From the NCBI GenBank assembly GCA_903884005.1, contig CAISDA010000020.1:124001-188000 (forward strand): 64,000 nt of DNA, given 5' to 3'. A program made the translations under genes and the position numbers. The DNA is from an uncultured Ignavibacteriota bacterium (lineage in GTDB: Bacteria > Bacteroidota > Ignavibacteria > UBA10030 > UBA8401). The notes below the pieces were generated by a model. That model had not been told where the DNA came from and ran no database searches. It worked only from the letters and a program-made list of their open reading frames with translations. Every line of letters starts with the position of its first letter. The stretch's first letter is position 1. Positions 58,921-64,000 of this stretch are shown here, piece after piece.

Positions 58921-61317
58921 CTATACTCCGTATGGCACCCAGATGTTCTTCACCTGTGTCGATTTCAGCAGCAGTTTTTCGGTGCTCATGGATTTCCACT
59001 GTACCGGTTTTCCGTTGGACACCCAGGTCTGCTTCATGTTGCTGATGGAGGCTTCTTCCACGACCTTGCTGCCTCCGGCCGTACCGAAGAACCAGACCGC
59101 ATCGACATCTTCATGCGCACCCAGTTCTTTGGCCAGCGCTTCCGGATTCTGCGCGGTCAGCATGTTGATGACGCCGGACGGGATATCGGAATGCTGAATG
59201 GTCTGTACCATGTCCATTGCGGTCAAGGCGTGTTTGCCGGAAACGGCCACCACGGTATTTCCCATCGCAATGGCCGGCGCAAGGATGGACACCAATCCGA
59301 GCAGTGGCGAAGCGTCAGGGGCACGCATGCCGATCACACCGAGCGGTTCGCGAAGTCCCACCACCATCCGTCGTCCGAGGACCGGCTGCACCGTGCCGCC
59401 GAATTTATCGGCGTACGCCGCAAAATCGAACAGACGGCTCACAGCGAGGTCCACTTCCGTCTCAGCTGCTGCAAGCGATGAGCCCGTTTGGGCGGCGATG
59501 CCTGCTGCAAAGCGCTGCTTTTCGGCCGCGAGATTTTCAGCCCAGAAATAGAGGATCTGCGCGCGCAGATGCGCCACCGAATCGAACCAGGATGGAAAAG
59601 CAGTGCGCGCCGCTTCAACGGCATTGCGGAGATCTTTTCTGCTCGCATCTCCCACAACCGCCAGCAGATCGTTCGACGGAGAAGTGACGGAGAAACTTCC
59701 GGCGCCGTCGGGACGGGCCAGCTTGCCGCCGATGAGAAAGCGGAACGTCCTGTCGACACCCCAAGGGCGGTCCACAGACAGTGGTGCAGGGGCCGGAGCC
59801 GGGATGACATCGGCGGGGATGTCGCCGTGCGGTGCTTCCACCAGCACATCATACATCCCTTCGCGTCCGCCTTCGCGTCCGTACCCGCTTTCCTTGTATC
59901 CGCCAAAACCCGCGGCGGCATCGAAGAGATTCGTCGAGTTGATCCAGATCGTTCCCGCTTTTACTTTCCGCGCCACATCCATTGCGGTGTCAATATCCTG
60001 CGACCAGATAGACGCCGCCAACCCGAAGCGCGTGTTGTTGGCGAGCTGCACGGCTTCTGCAGGCGTGCGGAATGTGAGCGCGACCAGCACCGGACCGAAT
60101 ATCTCTTCCTGTGCGATCGTATGAGACGGCTCCACGCCGGTGAAGAGCGTGGGCTTTAAAAAATATCCTTCCTTCGGACACATGACATTCTCGGGCTGCC
60201 ACATCGCGGCGCCCTCGTTTGTGCCGAGTTCCATCATGGCCGTAATTTTTTTGAACTGCTCTGCATTGCTGATCGCGCCCATGTCCATGGTCTTGTCCAG
60301 CGGATTGCCGACGCGCAATTTGCTCATGCGCCGCTTCAGACGCTTGATCACGTCATCATGAATTCCTTCCTGCACCAACAGGCGCGATCCGGCACAGCAG
60401 ACCTGCCCCTCGTTGAACCAAATGCTGTTGACGATCCCTTCGATGGCCGAATCCAGATCGGCATTTTCGAAGACGATGAACGGCGACTTCCCGCCGAGCT
60501 CCATCGTGAGATGCTTCTGCGACCCGGCTGTTCCTTTTCTGATGATGCGTCCGACGTCGGTCGATCCGGTGAATGTGACTTTCCACGGAACCGGATGTTC
60601 GTACATCACCGTCCCTGTCTTCGAATCACCGGTGAGAATATTCACCACGCCGGGGGGGAGCTTCACTTCATTCATCAGGATGTCGGCGAGCAGCAATGCC
60701 GTCAGCGGCGTCGACTTCGACGGCTTGAGGACGATCGTATTTCCCGCGGCAATGGCGGGTGCGATCTTCCATGCCAGCATGAGAAATGGAAAATTCCACG
60801 GAACAATCTGCGCGATCACTCCGCCGGGACGGTATCCCGAAAATTCCCGCTCCATGGTCTGCGCCCATCCGGCATGATAATAAAAATGCCGGATGACCAC
60901 CGGAACATCGATGTCTCTCGTTTCCCTGATCGGTTTTCCGTTGTCGAGCGATTCCAGCACCGCGAACAATCGCGCATGTTTTGCAATGGCGCGTGCGATG
61001 GCATACAGGTACCGTGCTCGCCGATGTCCGGAGAGTGCGCTCCACTCCGGGAATGCATGTTCGGCGGCGTTCATTGCCGCATCCACATCTTCCTGCGTTC
61101 CAAGAGCGATGTCCGCTAGCGCGTCGTCATTTCGCGCCGGGTTGAAGGTCTTGAAGTATCCGCGCTTTTTCGGCTGCCGCCATGCTCCGTCGATATAATG
61201 TGAAAATTTCGAACCGTTGGTGCTCAGCCATTCGCGTGCCTTGGTGTCCGATTCAGGCGCCGGTCCGTAATCTAATGTATCAATGAGAGAAGAAAGTTTA
61301 TCACGATTCATGGTCAT
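58921..61317 (-). CDS. Two-domain aldehyde dehydrogenase, ALDH16 type
   Basis: A 798-residue protein made of two ALDH modules. The first (about residues 40-500) is complete: Rossmann region, Glu273 in TMELGGKSPF and catalytic Cys307 in NEGQVCCAGSR. The second (about residues 520-798) keeps FLIGGKLARPDG and the ALDH fold pattern but is shorter and lacks a catalytic cysteine motif. This layout is that of ALDH16 enzymes; bacterial members keep an active first domain, and animal ALDH16A1 has often lost activity. The substrate is not predictable. It is followed at 42 bp by the SPOR lipoprotein gene. Confidence 0.88.
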   Translation of the reverse strand: MTMNRDKLSSLIDTLDYGPAPESDTKAREWLSTNGSKFSHYIDGAWRQPKKRGYFKTFNPARNDDALADIALGTQEDVDAAMNAAEHAFPEWSALSGHRRARYLYAIARAIAKHARLFAVLESLDNGKPIRETRDIDVPVVIRHFYYHAGWAQTMEREFSGYRPGGVIAQIVPWNFPFLMLAWKIAPAIAAGNTIVLKPSKSTPLTALLLADILMNEVKLPPGVVNILTGDSKTGTVMYEHPVPWKVTFTGSTDVGRIIRKGTAGSQKHLTMELGGKSPFIVFENADLDSAIEGIVNSIWFNEGQVCCAGSRLLVQEGIHDDVIKRLKRRMSKLRVGNPLDKTMDMGAISNAEQFKKITAMMELGTNEGAAMWQPENVMCPKEGYFLKPTLFTGVEPSHTIAQEEIFGPVLVALTFRTPAEAVQLANNTRFGLAASIWSQDIDTAMDVARKVKAGTIWINSTNLFDAAAGFGGYKESGYGREGGREGMYDVLVEAPHGDIPADVIPAPAPAPLSVDRPWGVDRTFRFLIGGKLARPDGAGSFSVTSPSNDLLAVVGDASRKDLRNAVEAARTAFPSWFDSVAHLRAQILYFWAENLAAEKQRFAAGIAAQTGSSLAAAETEVDLAVSRLFDFAAYADKFGGTVQPVLGRRMVVGLREPLGVIGMRAPDASPLLGLVSILAPAIAMGNTVVAVSGKHALTAMDMVQTIQHSDIPSGVINMLTAQNPEALAKELGAHEDVDAVWFFGTAGGSKVVEEASISNMKQTWVSNGKPVQWKSMSTEKLLLKSTQVKNIWVPYGV

Positions 61318-61427
61318 GTCTTTCGAAAATAAAATGGTGAGCTGAAGAGAGCCGCCAGGGCCTCATCGATCCCTATGTGATGTCCTTGGCAAAAAAAAAA
61401 TTGAGCGCACAGGGATCATGTCGCGTG

Positions 61428-62429
61428 TTATCCCATCGGATGATATTGCGCGTTGGCATACCGGCCGAATGCAAGGTGTCGAAGCTGGCGCTCGATGTCG
61501 GTCAACAACCCGCTTGCGCCCATTCGGAACAGCTGCGGTTGTGTATACTCCGGACCCAGTTCTTCGAGCATGAGCGTCAGCCACAGCATTGCATCTTTCG
61601 CCGTGCGGATCCCGCCCGCCGGTTTAAACCCGATCTGCTTTCCCTTCACCATGCCCATGTCGTGAAACCGTCGTATCTGACGGACCATGATCAATCCAAC
61701 CGGCAGCGTTGCATTTGTCGGCTCATAGCCGGTCGAGGTCTTGATGGTGTCCGATCCGCCGAGAATCGCCACTGCGGACGCCGCGGCGATATTGGCGAGT
61801 GTTTCAAGATTTCCAACGCCCAGAATCGTCTTCAGCTTCGCTCTGGTGCCGCACATTTCACGGCAGGCGACGATCTCATCGTAGAGCGATTTCCATTTCC
61901 CGGTGAGCACCTTCTCGCGGCTGATCACGATATCAATTTCGGTCGCTCCGGCTTTGATGGCCATGTCAATTTCGGCAAGCTTGATCTTCATGAACGTCTG
62001 CGCGGCCGGAAAGCCGGTCGCCACAGAGGCGACCGGAATGCGTCCATGCAGCGCTTCCACGGCCGTCTTGACCTGGGCGGGATACACGCACACCGCCGCC
62101 GTTGTGAGCGGCTGCATGGCGACGCCGAGGGCGGCAATGATTTCCTGTTCCACGGGCGCCAGCGCTTTTGCGCACAGCCGCGCAACCTTGCCCGGCGTAT
62201 CGTCGCCTGAGAGCGTGGTCAAATCGATGCAGCGGATGGCGGTGAGATACGCGGCCGCCTGGGCTTCGACCTTGAATGTCCGCCGCGTGCCGAGCTCTGA
62301 GGCTCTGGCTTCGACCGCGCTTCGGTTCACCCGTATCGATTGGATGAGGCCGGCGTCGAATGGAAGCGGCGAATGTACCGCAAAGGCCGCGGCCTTGGGT
62401 GCGCCGGGACGTTTGTTCTCTTTTATCAT
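61428..62429 (-). CDS. deoC: Deoxyribose-phosphate aldolase
   Basis: Class I aldolase that cleaves 2-deoxyribose 5-phosphate to glyceraldehyde 3-phosphate and acetaldehyde, which the neighbouring ALDH could oxidise. At 333 residues it is the long (animal DERA-like) form. Visible motifs: RCIDLTTLSGDDT, CVYPAQVKTAVEAL, VISREKVLTGKW, the Schiff-base lysine in DTIKTSTGYEP, and KPAGGIRTAKDAMLW. It ends 110 bp before the ALDH16 gene, same strand, so a deoxyribose/acetaldehyde salvage link is plausible. Confidence 0.93.
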   Translation of the reverse strand: MIKENKRPGAPKAAAFAVHSPLPFDAGLIQSIRVNRSAVEARASELGTRRTFKVEAQAAAYLTAIRCIDLTTLSGDDTPGKVARLCAKALAPVEQEIIAALGVAMQPLTTAAVCVYPAQVKTAVEALHGRIPVASVATGFPAAQTFMKIKLAEIDMAIKAGATEIDIVISREKVLTGKWKSLYDEIVACREMCGTRAKLKTILGVGNLETLANIAAASAVAILGGSDTIKTSTGYEPTNATLPVGLIMVRQIRRFHDMGMVKGKQIGFKPAGGIRTAKDAMLWLTLMLEELGPEYTQPQLFRMGASGLLTDIERQLRHLAFGRYANAQYHPMG

Positions 62430-62808
62430 GAAGCCTCGTGTCGTTTCGTCAAGAGCACTCCGGCAACAGCGAAATGCGTTGGTTTAGGGGGATTAATTTT
62501 TGACAACTGCTCACCATGCTACACAATCAATAGACATTCTGAAGGAGCTTGAGCGACTGAAGAATCTTGCCGGCTGCTCACACGATGCAAGATTCTTCGC
62601 TTGCGCTCAGAATGACAGAGTACTGGTGTCGTAGGCATGAAGATTCTTGGCGCAGCCAAGATGAAACCTCAGGATGACAGAGTACTTATGCCATAGAGCA
62701 TGAAGATTCTTGACTCTGTCAAAACGAGAACCTCATGATGACAGTGTTTTCCGAGCGCGCTGAGAAATCATGCTTGCGATGTTGCTCTTGCGGGCCCGGC
62801 TCTCTCAG
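62430..62808. other. Intergenic region with dispersed repeats between valS and deoC
   Basis: About 380 bp. The left 100 bases lie upstream of deoC with no clear promoter on the deoC strand; the rest is taken by the repeat family described separately. I see no gene here. Confidence 0.7.
62533..62749. repeat. Four copies of a GCAAGATTCTT...CTCAGAATGACAG dispersed repeat, one inverted
   Basis: Copies: inverted at 62533-62570, then direct at 62584-62624, 62635-62686 and 62698-62749. Shared ends are GATGCAAGATTCTT or GCATGAAGATTCTT, and CTCAGAATGACAGAGTACT or CTCATGATGACAG. The inverted copy and the first direct copy form perfect 12-bp arms GAAGAATCTTGC / GCAAGATTCTTC around 16 bases. Similar 'AGATTCTTC...CAGAATGACA' repeats are common between genes in FCB-group genomes. 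No transposase or target duplication is visible. Confidence 0.85.
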
Positions 62809-64000
62809 TTACGCCTGCAGCTGCTCGAGGCTTGCCGCGAGCTTGCCGATGGTTTGCGAAAAATTCTCAAGCTTGTCGTTTTCTTTTTGCAGAACGTCCG
62901 CCGGCGCCTTCGAAACAAAGGTTTCATTCGAGAGCTTTGCCTGCACGCCTTTCAGTTGACCCTGCAAGCGCGCAATTTCTTTTTCAAGACGGCTGCGCTC
63001 GACCGCAAAATCGATGAGCCCTTCAAGGGGCACAAAGACTTCCTGGCCGCTCACCACCGAGCTTGCCGAATATCCGGGCTTGGCCAGCGCAATGCCGGCG
63101 GTGACCGCGTCGGCGCGCGTCATTTTTTGTATCGCCGCCGCGTTGTCTCGGAGCACGAGGGCTTTCGCTTCGTCGCTGCAATTGACGACGATCGAAATGC
63201 CCTTCGTCGGTACCAGATTCATTTCGTTGCGTATCGTGCGCACGGCGCTGATGACGTTCTGCAGAAATTCCATCGAGCGCTCGGTGTCCGTATCGATCGC
63301 GCCTTCGTCGCAGACCGGAAGCGGCGCGATCATGATGCTCTCGCCGTTCTTCCGCTCAGTGAGTCCCTGATAGAGCTCTTCGGTGATGAACGGCATATAC
63401 GGGTGGAGCAGCTTCAGCGTCTCTTCATAGATCGTCAGCGCGCGCGTGATGATCGCATATTTTTCCGCCGGGTTCGTCGACGCCTGTATCCGGTTCTTTG
63501 CGAACTCGACATACCAATCGCAGAAGTCGTGCCAGAGGAAATCGTAGACGATCTTCACCGCTTCGTTGATGCGGAAATTTTCCATCGCCGACGTCTGGTC
63601 CTTCACGGTGCTGTTGAAGCGCGAGATGATCCAGCGGTCCGAAAGATCGGCGGCCGACGAATCGTCCGCCGCAGGGATCGGCGCCGACCCGGCTTCGGCA
63701 AGGATCGCCTCTTTGTTCATGAGCAGGAAACGGCCCGCGTTCCAGATCTTGTTTGCGAAGTTCCGTCCCATCTCGCACTTCTCGTTCGAATACATCACAT
63801 CCTGTCCGAGCGGCGCGAGGTAGAGCACCGTGAAGCGAAGCGCATCGGCGCCGAATGTCGCGATGACGTCGAGCGGGTCGGGCGAGTTGCCGAGCGACTT
63901 GCTCATTTTCCTGCCCTGGGCGTCGCGTATGATGCTCGTGAAATACACGTGCTTGAACGGGATCTCTCCGCGGAATTCGAGTCCCGCCATGATCATGCGC
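62809..64000 (-). CDS. valS: Valyl-tRNA synthetase, C-terminal part (5' end beyond window)
   Basis: Class I aminoacyl-tRNA synthetase. The frame continues past the window edge, so the catalytic HIGH region and editing domain are missing here. Present are the KMSKS loop (GRKMSKSLGNSPDPLDVIA), the anticodon-binding helical domain (FANKIWNAGRFLLMN; LLHPYMPFITEELYQGL) and the C-terminal coiled-coil arm (RSRLEKEIARLQGQLKGVQAKL) that contacts tRNA(Val) in this enzyme. The gene's stop is followed by the repeat cluster. Confidence 0.95.
   Translation of the reverse strand, partial: RMIMAGLEFRGEIPFKHVYFTSIIRDAQGRKMSKSLGNSPDPLDVIATFGADALRFTVLYLAPLGQDVMYSNEKCEMGRNFANKIWNAGRFLLMNKEAILAEAGSAPIPAADDSSAADLSDRWIISRFNSTVKDQTSAMENFRINEAVKIVYDFLWHDFCDWYVEFAKNRIQASTNPAEKYAIITRALTIYEETLKLLHPYMPFITEELYQGLTERKNGESIMIAPLPVCDEGAIDTDTERSMEFLQNVISAVRTIRNEMNLVPTKGISIVVNCSDEAKALVLRDNAAAIQKMTRADAVTAGIALAKPGYSASSVVSGQEVFVPLEGLIDFAVERSRLEKEIARLQGQLKGVQAKLSNETFVSKAPADVLQKENDKLENFSQTIGKLAASLEQLQA

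Noticed and set aside
62499-62530. TTGACA on the plus strand as a promoter
   Set aside because: No acceptable -10 at 16-18 bases, and no plus-strand gene lies downstream before the window end.

Overview
The window is a gene-dense, GC-rich bacterial chromosome segment with no phage, plasmid, rRNA, tRNA or CRISPR signal. The gene content points to a didermal member of the FCB group near Bacteroidota, most like the Ignavibacteria/Kapabacteria/Kryptonia side. Evidence: KDO and Lpt genes for lipopolysaccharide; three secreted proteins ending in the 'NYPNPFNP' type IX secretion sorting domain plus a PorQ-like outer-membrane protein; an ExbB-ExbD-ExbD-TonB cluster; and a one-chain (eukaryote/archaeal-type) glycyl-tRNA synthetase. 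Clear Shine-Dalgarno sites occur before several genes, which is less typical of core Bacteroidia. The lineage is an inference; no marker gene was searched.

Layout. 1-3.3 kb: the end of a chemoreceptor-like protein, murA, and a homocysteine methyltransferase-domain protein. 3.5-10.7 kb: a tightly packed operon kdsA-kdsD-lptC-lptA-lptB-aroF-tyrA, then a CYTH protein, so KDO synthesis, LPS export and aromatic amino-acid synthesis are linked. 10.8-12.4 kb: a secreted lamin-tail protein and FmdB. 12.6-19.2 kb (minus): hrcA, grpE, dnaJ, comEA, a PilM-like protein, rsmD, coaD and an aminotransferase, with an intrinsic terminator between hrcA and grpE. 19.2-29.1 kb: a receiver protein with a kinase-like dimerisation region but no ATPase domain, an MFS transporter, a secreted GH144-like glucanase with a cytoplasmic GH2 enzyme, and a NarL-type two-component pair. 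29.2-38.2 kb: an exported rubrerythrin, an RNA methyltransferase, an FtsB/DivIC protein, RarA, LptD and a YyaL-type protein. 38.3-46 kb: a STAS protein, ExbB-ExbD-ExbD-TonB, a small membrane protein, a PstS-like lipoprotein, a TPR protein, a double PsbP-like lipoprotein and pyrophosphatase. 46.2-51.9 kb: a cytochrome-like T9SS cargo, then a coupled run AMMECR1-Memo-DUF2520-PHP-unknown followed by glyS. 52-64 kb: a CPBP protease, a TPR protein, a ZIP transporter, PorQ, an Ig-like lipoprotein, two SPOR proteins, a two-domain aldehyde dehydrogenase (ALDH16 type), deoC and the C-terminal part of valS.

Repeats. A short palindrome (TAGGGCGAGATG/CATCTCGCCCTA) is intact at 29.17 kb and decayed at 12.54 kb. 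A related sequence is read as protein in a 69-bp tandem repeat at the start of lptD. A second family (GCAAGATTCTT...CTCAGAATGACAG) occurs in four copies, one inverted, between deoC and valS.

The most unusual items are the chemoreceptor with two degenerate tip segments, the palindrome-related repeat inside lptD, the CxCH heme-like motif in a T9SS cargo, the Memo/AMMECR1 operon, and the TonB-linked cluster with an orphan PstS-like protein. I found nothing I could call a clearly new defence or mobile system.
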